From Actinomadura harenae (lineage in GTDB: Bacteria; Actinomycetota; Actinomycetes; Streptosporangiales; Streptosporangiaceae), in assembly GCF_003696215.1 (NCBI RefSeq), contig NZ_RFFG01000037.1, positions 1 through 64,000 of the forward strand: a stretch of DNA of 64,000 bases. Reading direction: 5' to 3'. Under the pieces are notes generated by a model, which made no database searches, had not been told where the DNA came from, and saw only the letters and a program-made list of their open reading frames with translations. This document shows, piece after piece, positions 1 through 11,697 of this stretch. A program made the translations under genes and the position numbers. Position 1 is the stretch's first letter. Every line of letters begins with the position of its first letter.

Positions 1-129
1 GGCGGGCGCGGCGTCGGCCTGCTCGGCCGCGATCAGCGCCGCGAGCCGGGTGCGGGCGGCGGCCGTCTCGTCCTGTGTGGGGGGCCGGGGCGTGCCGTAG
101 CCGTCGCGGACCGTCCGGATCTCATCCAT
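1..129 (-). CDS. CU044_5270 family membrane protein, N-terminal fragment cut by the window edge
   Basis: Only the first 43 codons are inside the window; the gene runs off the left end. The start ATG lies inside the end of the ECF sigma gene upstream (ATGGATGA, 8-bp overlap), so the two are translationally coupled. The visible N-terminus (MDEIRTVRDGYGTP, then an Ala/Arg-rich stretch) is the cytoplasmic part that precedes the single membrane helix in CU044_5270 proteins. Two complete members with the same ECF partnership lie at 43967-44956 and 48621-49634, which supports the assignment. Family knowledge: these proteins accompany ECF sigma factors and may act as anti-sigma or sensor partners. 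That role is inferred, and the membrane helix and outer domain are not visible here. Confidence 0.7.
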   Translation of the reverse strand, partial: MDEIRTVRDGYGTPRPPTQDETAAARTRLAALIAAEQADAAPA

Positions 130-724
130 GGTCGTCCTCCTGAGCATGCATCGGGTTGGTTCCGCCGAGCGCCTCGCGCAGCTTTCTTCGAGCCCGGTTC
201 AGCCGTGAGCCGACCGTCCCGTACGGGATGCCGAGCGCCGCGGCGACCTCCTGGTGGCTGAGGTCGGCGAGCGCGACCAGCAGCAGGACGTCCCGGTCGC
301 CGTCGGACAGCGCGGCGAGCGCCCCGGCCAGCGCGCCGCGCAGTCCGGCGGCGTCCACCGCGAGGTCGACGCGGTCGGCGTGCCCCTCGGCGTCCCGGTC
401 GGGGCCGAGCCTGGCGCGGGCCCGCAGCGCGCGCACCTCGGCGCGGCGCTGCTTGCCGACCAGGTTGGTGGCGATGCCGTAGAGCCAGGTCCGGACGGTC
501 GCCCGGGACGGGTCGTAGCGGTGCCGCACCCGGAACGCCTCCAGGAACGTCTGCGACGCGACGTCCGCGGCGGCGTCCGCGCCGAGGCGGCGGGACGCGT
601 AGCCGTGGATCTCCGCGTGGTAGGCGTCGAAGATCGCGCCGAAACGCTCCGGATGCGTCCTGGACGAGGTCAGCACGGCCGAGTCGTCGACCCGGGACCG
701 GGCGACGAGGGACTCCCTTGTCAT
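122..724 (-). CDS. ECF (sigma-70 family) RNA polymerase sigma factor
   Basis: Extracytoplasmic-function sigma factor of about 200 residues. Region 2 spans roughly residues 30-100 and contains FDAYHAEIHGYASRRLG and the aromatic RTWLYGIATN promoter-melting segment. Region 4 near residues 125-185 has DRDVLLLVALADLSHQEVA followed by the helix-turn-helix GIPYGTVGSRLNRARRKL. I chose the ATG at 724 because GGAAAGG lies 6 nt upstream; an in-frame GTG at 766 would add 14 residues but has no clear ribosome site. Its last codons overlap the next gene by 8 bp, so sigma factor and CU044_5270 partner are probably made in fixed ratio. No regulator or target promoter can be identified from sequence alone. 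Confidence 0.9.
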   Translation of the reverse strand: MTRESLVARSRVDDSAVLTSSRTHPERFGAIFDAYHAEIHGYASRRLGADAAADVASQTFLEAFRVRHRYDPSRATVRTWLYGIATNLVGKQRRAEVRALRARARLGPDRDAEGHADRVDLAVDAAGLRGALAGALAALSDGDRDVLLLVALADLSHQEVAAALGIPYGTVGSRLNRARRKLREALGGTNPMHAQEDDHG

Positions 725-934
725 GTGGGCCTTTCCGTGGCGCGGAGGGCGGTCGTCCGTTATCACCCGAAGCCCCCGGAGCCTTTCACGCCCCCTTCGG
801 CCTGACTCGGACCGTTTCGTCCTCCTGAGGCAGGGGCCCGGCTCCTCCTCGGGGAGGGTTCGCCCCTGAGAAACCCGGAATCCGGGAACGGGAATAGGGC
901 GCTCAGGCGTCCTGTTGATCGAGACGTCAGCAAA

Positions 935-955
935 GTTGAGTCCGCTCGACTCAAG
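935..955 (+). promoter_or_regulatory. HAIR element (HspR operator) upstream of dnaK
   Basis: Inverted repeat GTTGAGT-N7-ACTCAAG, matching the HspR-associated inverted repeat consensus CTTGAGT-N7-ACTCAAG at 13 of 14 arm positions. It lies 126 bp before the dnaK ATG, and hspR is the fourth gene of the operon, so autoregulated repression is expected. A TTGACA-like hexamer begins at 960, but no convincing -10 box at the right spacing was found, so the exact promoter is unassigned. Confidence 0.88.
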
Positions 956-1080
956 TCATTTGACAAGAGATCCTCGGGGCGGCACCCTGACAGACAGCGG
1001 AAGACTCTCGCCGGGCGCGGCGGGTCCCCCCGGACCCGGAGCCCCGGCGCACGGTTAGCAAGATCCACGGAGGACGAGAC

Positions 1081-2936
<1,856 letters not shown>

Positions 2937-2940
<4 letters not shown>

Positions 2941-3554
2941 CCTCACCCCGTGAGGAACACGACGGCCCGGTGATCCGCGACCGGCGGCGCATCGACCCGG
3001 AGACGGGCAAGGTCCGGGAGGCGGGGGCGGACGAGACGTCCGCCCCCGCCCCCGGGGCCCCCGCCGCCGAGCCGGAGAACGGCGAGGCCGCCGCGTACAA
3101 GCAGCAGCTGGCCGAGCGCACCGCCGACCTGCAGCGGCTGAAGGCGGAGTACGACAACTACCGCAAGCGCGTCGAGCGCGACCGCGTCGCGGTCCGCGAG
3201 CAGGCGCTGGCGAGCGTGCTCTCCGAACTGCTGCCGGTCCTGGACGACATCGGCCGGGCCCGTGACCACAACGAGCTGACCGGCGGGTTCAAGTCGGTCG
3301 CCGAGGCGCTGGAGGGGGTGACCGGCAAGCTCGGCCTCGAGCGCTTCGGTGAGAAGGGCGAGCCGTTCGACCCGATGGTGCACGAGGCGCTGATGCACTC
3401 CTACTCGGCCGAGGTCACCGAGACCAGCGTCGCGGACGTCCTCCAGCCGGGGTACCGGATCGGTGAGCGCGTCATGCGGCCCGCACGGGTCGCCGTCGCC
3501 GAGCCGCAGGACGGTGACGCCGCCGAGCAGGCCGGGAACGACCTGCCCGAGTAG
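2937..3554 (+). CDS. grpE: Nucleotide exchange factor GrpE
   Basis: GrpE, 205 residues, releases ADP from DnaK. The GTG start overlaps the dnaK TGA (GTGA), indicating translational coupling. The first 50 or so residues are acidic and probably disordered. They are followed by the long dimerising helix (RTADLQRLKAEYDNYRKRV) and the C-terminal beta domain with FDPMVHEALMH and a GYRIGERVMRPARV segment, the conserved GrpE signature that contacts the DnaK nucleotide-binding domain. A GC-rich hairpin follows 7 nt after the stop, and dnaJ starts 219 bp later, so dnaJ expression may be reduced relative to dnaK-grpE. Confidence 0.97.
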
Positions 3555-3560
3555 CGGTCC

Positions 3561-3586
3561 GCCGCCCGGACGAGGGTCCGGGCGGC
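3561..3586 (+). terminator. Hairpin between grpE and dnaJ, possible attenuator
   Basis: Perfect 11-bp inverted repeat (GCCGCCCGGAC / GTCCGGGCGGC) with a 4-nt loop, 7 nt after the grpE stop. There is no T-tract. It sits inside an operon that continues into dnaJ, so partial termination or mRNA end stabilisation is more likely than full termination. Confidence 0.5.
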
Positions 3587-3773
3587 ACCGACGGCCCCGG
3601 GCGACCGCCTGGGCCGCGCCACGGCCCGGCGACCGCCCGGGCCACGGCCCCGGCGGTGGACGCGGGCCGACCGGCACGACCCGTTCCGGGCCGTCCTCCC
3701 CAGCGTGGGGCGCGGGACGGCCCGGGGCACCCACCGGCAGCAGACAAGGGAAGACGCGGAAGGCGAGGATCAT

Positions 3774-4961
3774 TTGAGCACCAAGGACTACCTCGAGAAG
3801 GACTACTACAAGGTCCTCGGTGTCTCGAAGAACGCCTCGCAGGACGAGATCAAGAAGGCCTACCGCAAGCTCGCCCAGCAGTACCACCCGGACCGCAACA
3901 AGGGCGACGCGGACGCCGAGGAGCGGTTCAAGGAGGTCTCCGAGGCGAACAGCGTCCTGTCGGACGAGCAGCGCCGCAAGGAGTACGACCAGGTCCGCTC
4001 GATGCCGAGCGGCTTCCGGGGCGCCGGCGGCGGGCAGGGCGGCGGCTTCGGTTTCGACCTGGGGGACCTCTTCGGGCAGGGCGGCCAGCCCCCCGGCGGC
4101 GGCGCGGGGACGCACGGCGCCGGCGAGCGCATCGGCGACCTGTTCGGCGGCCTGTTCAACCGCGGCGGCACCCGCACCGGCACGGGCCAGCGGCGGGCGC
4201 GGCGCGGCGCCGACGTCGAGACCGAGGTCGGCCTGACGTTCGCGCAGGCCATGAACGGCGTGACCGTCCCGCTCAAGCTGACCAGCGAGGCGGCCTGTCC
4301 CACCTGCCACGGCACCGGCGCGAAGGCCGGCACCGTCCCGCGGGTGTGCCCCAACTGCGAGGGCACCGGGCAGGAGACCCGCAACCTCGGCAACTTCGGG
4401 TTCAGCGAGCCCTGCCACATCTGCCGCGGCCGCGGCCTGGTCGTGGACGACCCGTGCCCGACCTGCAGCGGCAGCGGCCGCGCGACCGGCACCCGCACCA
4501 TCCAGGCCCGCATCCCGGCGGGCGTCGCCGACGGCCAGAAGATCCGTCTCAAGGCCAAGGGCGCGCCCGGCGAGAACGGCGGCCCCTCGGGCGACCTCTA
4601 CGTGAACATCAAGGTCACGCCGCACAAGGTGTTCGGCCGCAGCGGCGACAACCTCACCCTGACCGTCCCGGTGACGTTCCCCGAGGCCGCGCTCGGCGCG
4701 GAGATCAGGGTGCCGACGTTCCAGGGGCAGCCCGTCACCCTGCGCGTCCCGGAGGGCACGCCCAACGGGCGGACGTTCCGGGTCCGCGGCCGGGGCGCGG
4801 CACGGCGCGACGGCAGCAAGGGCGACCTTCTGGTCACGGTGGACGTCCAGGTGCCGGACAAGCTCGACGACCAGACCCGCACGGCGCTGGAGTCGCTGCG
4901 GTCGTCCGGTGTGGGCGACGACCTGCGCGGCGGACTGCTCCGGCAGGCCGGGGAGGAGTAG
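3774..4961 (+). CDS. dnaJ: Chaperone protein DnaJ (type I Hsp40)
   Basis: Type I J-protein of 395 residues that delivers substrates to DnaK and stimulates its ATPase. The TTG at 3774 is preferred: it begins directly before the J-domain (LSTKDYLEKDYYKVLGV) and follows an AAGGCGAGG ribosome site. The HPD motif is in YHPDRNKG near residue 40. A Gly-rich linker (about 80-145) precedes four zinc-binding repeats (CPTCHGTG, CPNCEGTG, CHICRGRG, CPTCSGSG; about 175-245) and the C-terminal substrate domains. It lies 7 bp before hspR and in the same orientation as dnaK-grpE, so it belongs to the heat-shock operon. Confidence 0.97.
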   Translation: MSTKDYLEKDYYKVLGVSKNASQDEIKKAYRKLAQQYHPDRNKGDADAEERFKEVSEANSVLSDEQRRKEYDQVRSMPSGFRGAGGGQGGGFGFDLGDLFGQGGQPPGGGAGTHGAGERIGDLFGGLFNRGGTRTGTGQRRARRGADVETEVGLTFAQAMNGVTVPLKLTSEAACPTCHGTGAKAGTVPRVCPNCEGTGQETRNLGNFGFSEPCHICRGRGLVVDDPCPTCSGSGRATGTRTIQARIPAGVADGQKIRLKAKGAPGENGGPSGDLYVNIKVTPHKVFGRSGDNLTLTVPVTFPEAALGAEIRVPTFQGQPVTLRVPEGTPNGRTFRVRGRGAARRDGSKGDLLVTVDVQVPDKLDDQTRTALESLRSSGVGDDLRGGLLRQAGEE

Positions 4962-4968
4962 GTGCACC

Positions 4969-5418
4969 ATGGACCCCTTCGGCGATGACACGCCGGTCTA
5001 TGTGATCTCGGTGGCGGCGCAGCTGTCCGGGCTGCACCCGCAGACGCTGCGCACCTACGACCGGCTCGGCCTGGTGTCCCCGGGCCGCACGCAGGGCCGG
5101 GGACGCCGCTACTCCATGCGCGACATCGTGGCCCTCCGCGAGATCCAGCGGCTCTCGCAGGAGGAGGGCATCAACCTGTCGGGCATCAAGCACATCCTGG
5201 AACTGCAGCGCGAGAACGCGCGGCTGGGCGACGAGCTCCACCGCGCGCAGGACGCCCTGCAGGACCTCGCCAACGAACTCGAATCGACCCGCGCGGTCGC
5301 GGCGCGTCTCGCGCAGCAGCGCCGTCGCGGTGAATCCGGTGACGCTCCCGGGGGAGACCTCGTGCCCGTCCGCGCCACGGGCGTGGTCGTGTGGCACGAG
5401 CGCGGCCGGGACCACTAG
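4969..5418 (+). CDS. hspR: Heat-shock repressor HspR (MerR family)
   Basis: MerR-type DNA-binding repressor of 149 residues. The winged helix is near residues 10-50 (ISVAAQLSGLHPQTLRTYDR, then LGLVSP and RRYSMRDI), followed by a helical dimerisation region (about 60-115) and a flexible tail. GGAGGAG lies about 10 nt before the ATG. Known HspR proteins bind HAIR sites together with DnaK as co-repressor, closing a feedback loop; a HAIR site stands upstream of dnaK at 935-955. It is embedded between dnaJ and clpB, and clpB starts 24 bp downstream. Confidence 0.96.
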   Translation: MDPFGDDTPVYVISVAAQLSGLHPQTLRTYDRLGLVSPGRTQGRGRRYSMRDIVALREIQRLSQEEGINLSGIKHILELQRENARLGDELHRAQDALQDLANELESTRAVAARLAQQRRRGESGDAPGGDLVPVRATGVVVWHERGRDH

Positions 5419-5442
5419 CCGGGACCAGGGGGATATCCGACG

Positions 5443-8025
<2,583 letters not shown>

Positions 8026-8033
8026 CCCACCAC

Positions 8034-8061
8034 CGAGGGGCGCCCCGACGGGCGCCCCTCG
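8034..8061 (+). terminator. Terminator of the dnaK-clpB operon
   Basis: Perfect 12-bp GC-rich stem (CGAGGGGCGCCC / GGGCGCCCCTCG) with a CGAC loop, 8 nt after the clpB stop. It has no U-tract, as is common in high-GC actinobacteria. Confidence 0.8.
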
Positions 8062-8159
8062 ACATGACACAACTCACCCCACACCGACCACGAGCCCCTC
8101 GCCCGCACGCCGGCCACATGGGCAGCGCGGGCGTCGGCAGTGGGCGGGGCTCCTCTGGG

Positions 8160-8891
8160 TCAGGGGTGGGTGGGGCGCATGCCTTCCAGGAAGCGGTCCA
8201 GGCCGTAGTCGAACTCGTCCTGGGGGACGCTCTCGGTGACGGGTGAAGCATCGCGGTGGGCCTCGTAGAGCCTGGCCAGGCGGGGGTGGGCGCTCACCGC
8301 GTGTTCCATGGCGGGACGGACCTGCTCCAGCCACTCCTCTTCGGTCTTGCCGCTGCGGGCCAGGGCGAGGAGCCAGGCGGCCTCGGACATCGTCCAGCCG
8401 ATGACGTAGGCGAACAGGGCCTTCACGGCGCTGTCGCCCTCCCGCAGTCCGAAGCCGGCGTCCTCGAGCAGGCCGAGCATCTCGTCGGTCAGGCGGACGA
8501 CGTTGGGGCCGAGGTAGGTGGAGCCGACCAGGCCCAGGATGGGCGCGATCCACGGGTGGCGCAGGATCATCTCGCGCATCTCGTGCGCGAGGGCGCGGAC
8601 GGCGGGACGCCACTCGGCGGGGTCGTCGAGGGCGGGGACGCGCAGCTCACCGTAGATCTCGTCCACCACCAGCTCGAGCAGCTGGTCCTTGTTGGCGACG
8701 TGCCGGTAGAGGGACGTCGCGCCCGCGTTCAGGGCCTGGCCGAGCTTGCGCATGCTCAGCGCGTCCACGCCTTCGGCGTCCAGAAGCTTGATCGCCTCGG
8801 TGACGATCTGCTCCCGGTTCAGTGCCGGGCGCGTGGTCCGGATCTTCTCCGGACGCGCCCAGACCGAGGAGAACACCTGGTCGTCGGCCAT
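8160..8891 (-). CDS. TetR/AcrR family repressor, divergent from an MFS exporter
   Basis: Regulator of 243 residues. The N-terminal helix-turn-helix lies at about residues 25-70 (REQIVTEAIKLLDAEG, SMRKLGQALNAGATSLYRHV). The C-terminal half resembles the TetR_C ligand-binding domain of tetracycline-repressor-like proteins. AGGAGG lies 6 nt before the ATG. It is transcribed away from the DHA2 exporter gene, and the 120-bp gap holds a perfect inverted repeat, the classic arrangement for a repressor controlling itself and a drug exporter. The inducing ligand is unknown. Confidence 0.9.
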   Translation of the reverse strand: MADDQVFSSVWARPEKIRTTRPALNREQIVTEAIKLLDAEGVDALSMRKLGQALNAGATSLYRHVANKDQLLELVVDEIYGELRVPALDDPAEWRPAVRALAHEMREMILRHPWIAPILGLVGSTYLGPNVVRLTDEMLGLLEDAGFGLREGDSAVKALFAYVIGWTMSEAAWLLALARSGKTEEEWLEQVRPAMEHAVSAHPRLARLYEAHRDASPVTESVPQDEFDYGLDRFLEGMRPTHP

Positions 8892-8943
8892 CTGCGGCCT
8901 CCTTTCGGGATCGGATCCAGCCTAGCGCACGGCGTACTCGCTT

Positions 8944-8998
8944 GCGCACACTGTTCCGCCATGCGTACAGTGTTCCCAACGACGCGAACACTGTACGC
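8944..8998. promoter_or_regulatory. TetR operator: perfect 13-bp inverted repeat plus third half-site
   Basis: Arms GCGTACAGTGTTC (8963-8975) and GAACACTGTACGC (8986-8998) are exact reverse complements separated by 10 bp. A third related half-site, GCGCACACTGTTC (8944-8956, 11 of 13 identical), lies 19 bp upstream in direct orientation. The site is in the divergent promoter region and ends 13 bp before the exporter ATG, so binding would block the exporter and probably the regulator gene too. Confidence 0.85.
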
Positions 8999-9011
8999 AC
9001 CGGGAGACGAG

Positions 9012-10616
9012 ATGAACCGCAATCCACGACGCTGGTGGATCCTTGTGGTGCTCTGCCTGAGCACCCTGGTCCTGGTCATCGACAACATGGCCCTGAACGT
9101 GGCGATCCCGCCGCTCACCGAGGACCTCGGCGCCAGCGCCCAGGACATCCAGTGGATCCTGGACTCCTACATCCTGGTCTTCGCCGGGCTCCTGCTCACC
9201 GCGGGCAGCCTGTCCGACCGGTTCGGACGCCGCCGGTTGATGATCATCGGGTTGGCCCTGTTCGGGGTCGCCTCGCTGGCGGCCACGCTCGCCGACTCGG
9301 CCGGGATGCTGATCGCCGCGCGGACGGTGATGGGCGTCGGCGGCGCGCTCGTCCTGCCGAGCACCCTGTCGATCCTGATCACGGTGTTCGACGAGGACGA
9401 GCGGCCGAAGGCGATGGCGGCCTGGGGCGTCGTCTCCATGGTCGGCCTGGTCGGCGGCCCGATCCTCGGCGGCGTCCTGATCGCGCACTTCTGGTGGGGC
9501 GCGGTCTTCCTGATCAACGTGCCGATCGCCGCGCTCTCCATCCTCGCCGCCGCCACCCTGATGCCGGAGTCGCGGGGCCCGTGGCGCAAGCCGGACCCGC
9601 TGGGCATGGTCCTGTCGGCCACCGGGATGGTCGCCCTGGTCTGGACGATCATCGAGTTCCCGAAGAACGGCCTGGACGCGCACACCCTGATCGGCGGCGC
9701 CGCCACCGTGGCCACCCTCGTCGGCTTCGTGGTCTGGGAGATCCGGGTCGAGTCGCCGATGGTCCCGCTGCACCTGTTCCGCGACCGCGACTTCGCCGGC
9801 GGCAGCCTCTCGCTCACCCTGGTCCAGATCGGCAACGGCGGGCTGCTGCTCGCGCTCACCCAGTACCTGCAGTTCGTCCTCGGCTACTCGCCCATGAAGA
9901 CCGGCCTCTCCTTCATCCCCATCGCGGTCGCGGCCCTGGTGTTCAACGGCGTCGGCGCGGGTCTGGTCGGCAAGCTCGGCAACCGGATCACCGCGGTCAC
10001 CGGCCTGCTGGTCGTCGCCGCCGGGTTCGGCATGCTCGCCGGCCTCGCCCCCGGGGACGGCTACTGGCCCGTCGCGATCGGCCTCTTCCTGATGGGCGCC
10101 GGCAGCGGCCTGGCGATGCCCGCCACCATCGGCGCGCTGATGGGCGCGGTCCCCGCGGAGCACGCCGGGGTCGGCTCGGCCCTGAACGACACCATCCAGC
10201 AGGCGGGCGCCGCGCTCGGTGTCGCGCTCCTCGGCACCGCCCTCACCAGCGCCTACGGCGCGGCGATGCCCGACGGCGCGCCCGAGCAGGCCCGCAGGTC
10301 CATCGGGGACGCCCTCGCGGTCGCCGCCCGGACCGGCGACGCCTCCCTGGTCCACGAGGCCCGCGACGCCTTCACCACGGCCATGGGCACCACGTTCCTC
10401 GCCAGCCTGACCGGGGTCGTCGCCGCGTCCGTCCTCGCCCTGTTCGTCCTCCGCGGCCGGACCGCCCCCGACACCGACGCCGACACCACCACCGTCCCCG
10501 CCACCGCCACCGCCACCGCCACCGCGGACGACACGATCGGCGCGGCGAACGCCGACCTCGAGATCACGACCTTCGAAGCCTCCACCGAGAACCCCTCCCC
10601 CGTCCGGAAGTCCTGA
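9012..10616 (+). CDS. DHA2-family MFS multidrug exporter (EmrB/QacA type)
   Basis: Proton-driven efflux protein of 534 residues with about 14 predicted membrane helices, the DHA2 pattern. The ATG at 9012 is chosen because GGGAGACGAG precedes it and the first helix (WWILVVLCLSTLVLVIDNMA) follows directly. Family features: the helix 1 acid in VIDNMALNVAIPPL, the loop 2-3 motif GSLSDRFGRRRLM, and motif C-like Gly-rich segments in helix 5 (VSMVGLVGGPILGGVL). The tail contains a run of Thr/Ala repeats (about residues 495-510) of low complexity. Control by the divergent TetR through the operator 13 bp upstream is strongly suggested. The substrate is not predictable. Confidence 0.92.
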   Translation: MNRNPRRWWILVVLCLSTLVLVIDNMALNVAIPPLTEDLGASAQDIQWILDSYILVFAGLLLTAGSLSDRFGRRRLMIIGLALFGVASLAATLADSAGMLIAARTVMGVGGALVLPSTLSILITVFDEDERPKAMAAWGVVSMVGLVGGPILGGVLIAHFWWGAVFLINVPIAALSILAAATLMPESRGPWRKPDPLGMVLSATGMVALVWTIIEFPKNGLDAHTLIGGAATVATLVGFVVWEIRVESPMVPLHLFRDRDFAGGSLSLTLVQIGNGGLLLALTQYLQFVLGYSPMKTGLSFIPIAVAALVFNGVGAGLVGKLGNRITAVTGLLVVAAGFGMLAGLAPGDGYWPVAIGLFLMGAGSGLAMPATIGALMGAVPAEHAGVGSALNDTIQQAGAALGVALLGTALTSAYGAAMPDGAPEQARRSIGDALAVAARTGDASLVHEARDAFTTAMGTTFLASLTGVVAASVLALFVLRGRTAPDTDADTTTVPATATATATADDTIGAANADLEITTFEASTENPSPVRKS

Positions 10617-10713
10617 GCCCGGGCCCGTCCCCCCTGGACGAGCCGCACGGATCCAGCCTGACCGGACGGAGCCCCCGCTCGGAAGCCGGTCCCCAACCTG
10701 TGGACAACTCCTG

Positions 10714-10748
10714 CTGAGCCGCCGATCCGCCAAAGGACGGCGGCTCAG
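10714..10748. terminator. Bidirectional hairpin between the MFS gene and a small minus-strand ORF
   Basis: An 11-bp perfect stem (CTGAGCCGCCG / CGGCGGCTCAG) with a 13-nt loop. It lies about 100 bp after the exporter stop and covers the stop codon of the small convergent ORF at 10745-10900. Confidence 0.65.
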
Positions 10749-10900
10749 GGCTGTGCGTGGCGAGAGACGGCGTGCTGCGCGATCTTCTGGACGGGGTTCG
10801 GGGGCGGCGGCAGTACGCCCGCCGCCAGGACCGTCCCGAGCAGGGCGCCGACCAGGATGACGCGACGCGGACGGATCTCGGTGCGGTGGTTCTCCCTCAT
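10745..10900 (-). CDS. Small putative membrane-anchored or secreted protein, unknown function
   Basis: Possible 51-residue protein beginning MRENHRTEIRPRRV, followed by one hydrophobic segment (ILVGALLGTVLAAGVL) and a short polar tail rich in Pro, Gln and His. Basic residues before the helix suggest an N-in single-pass anchor or uncleaved signal. The ribosome site is weak (GGTGG close to the ATG). Ending at a hairpin shared with the convergent gene mildly favours a real gene. I do not recognise a family, and it could be a chance ORF. Confidence 0.4.
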   Translation of the reverse strand: MRENHRTEIRPRRVILVGALLGTVLAAGVLPPPPNPVQKIAQHAVSRHAQP

Positions 10901-11044
10901 GCCACCGAATCTAGGGAATCGAGCAGGAGGGAGACATGGGACCAGCACCCCAAACCCATGGTGGGGCTGGCCCCACCATGGTGAGTTCGCCTACCTAGGC
11001 AACACTCACCCGGAACATGGCCCTTTCCTAGTAGAAATGGGTAT

Positions 11045-11593
11045 GTGCCTGTACTGATCGCTCCGGAAGCCCGGGTCCGGGTCTCGTTCCTCGCCGCGAT
11101 GGAGGAGTTCCGCGCCGAGGGACGTGGCGCCCCTGAGGACGACAGCTGGCTCGGGCGCGACATACGCGTCTTCAGCAGCCATTGGGACGAGCCGGAGCCG
11201 TTCGGCCGGTTCGTGGAGCACGTCCGCTCGCTGGCGCTGGAGGAGACACCGCGTCCGCCGGAGCACGTCCCCACGACGATCCTGTGGTGGGTGGACGGGG
11301 ACGAGTTCGTCGGGCGGCTGACGCTCAGGCACCGGTTGAATCCCTGGCTGCTCGAGTCGAACGGGCACATCGGCTACGACGTCCGGCCGTCGGCCCGCCG
11401 TCGCGGGCACGCGAGTGCGATGCTCGGCGCCGCCCTTCCCGTCGCGCGTGAGCTCGGCATCGACCGGGTGCTCGTCACGTGTGACGCTGACAACACCGCG
11501 TCACGGTTCGTCATCGAGAGGAACGGCGGTGTTCTCGAGGACCGTCGTGGGATCAAGCTGCGCTATTGGGTCCCCTGCGCTCACGCGTCCTGA
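11045..11593 (+). CDS. GNAT family N-acetyltransferase
   Basis: Acetyl-CoA dependent acetyltransferase of 182 residues starting at a GTG. The GNAT core is in the second half: beta strands around VGRLTLRHRL and HIGYDVRPSARRRGHASAML near residues 95-125, where the R/Q-x-x-G-x-G/A acetyl-CoA loop appears as RRRGHA. The C-terminal strand follows CDADNTASRFVIERNGGV. It resembles the group of small actinobacterial acetyltransferases of unknown substrate. It stands upstream of the phosphatase gene in the same direction with a 104-bp gap, so co-transcription is uncertain. Confidence 0.85.
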   Translation: MPVLIAPEARVRVSFLAAMEEFRAEGRGAPEDDSWLGRDIRVFSSHWDEPEPFGRFVEHVRSLALEETPRPPEHVPTTILWWVDGDEFVGRLTLRHRLNPWLLESNGHIGYDVRPSARRRGHASAMLGAALPVARELGIDRVLVTCDADNTASRFVIERNGGVLEDRRGIKLRYWVPCAHAS

Positions 11594-11697
11594 CGGAAAC
11601 AGCGTTTTCCCGGCTCTCACCATGGCGGACACGCCGGGCAAGTCGAACTCGTCAACCCATGGACGGCGAAGGCTCGCATCCAGTAGAGAGGCGAGTT

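Noticed and set aside
8922..10733. 603-residue minus-strand open frame opposite the MFS gene
   Set aside because: Asp/Gly/Arg-rich antisense shadow; the plus-strand exporter has clear membrane helices and motifs.
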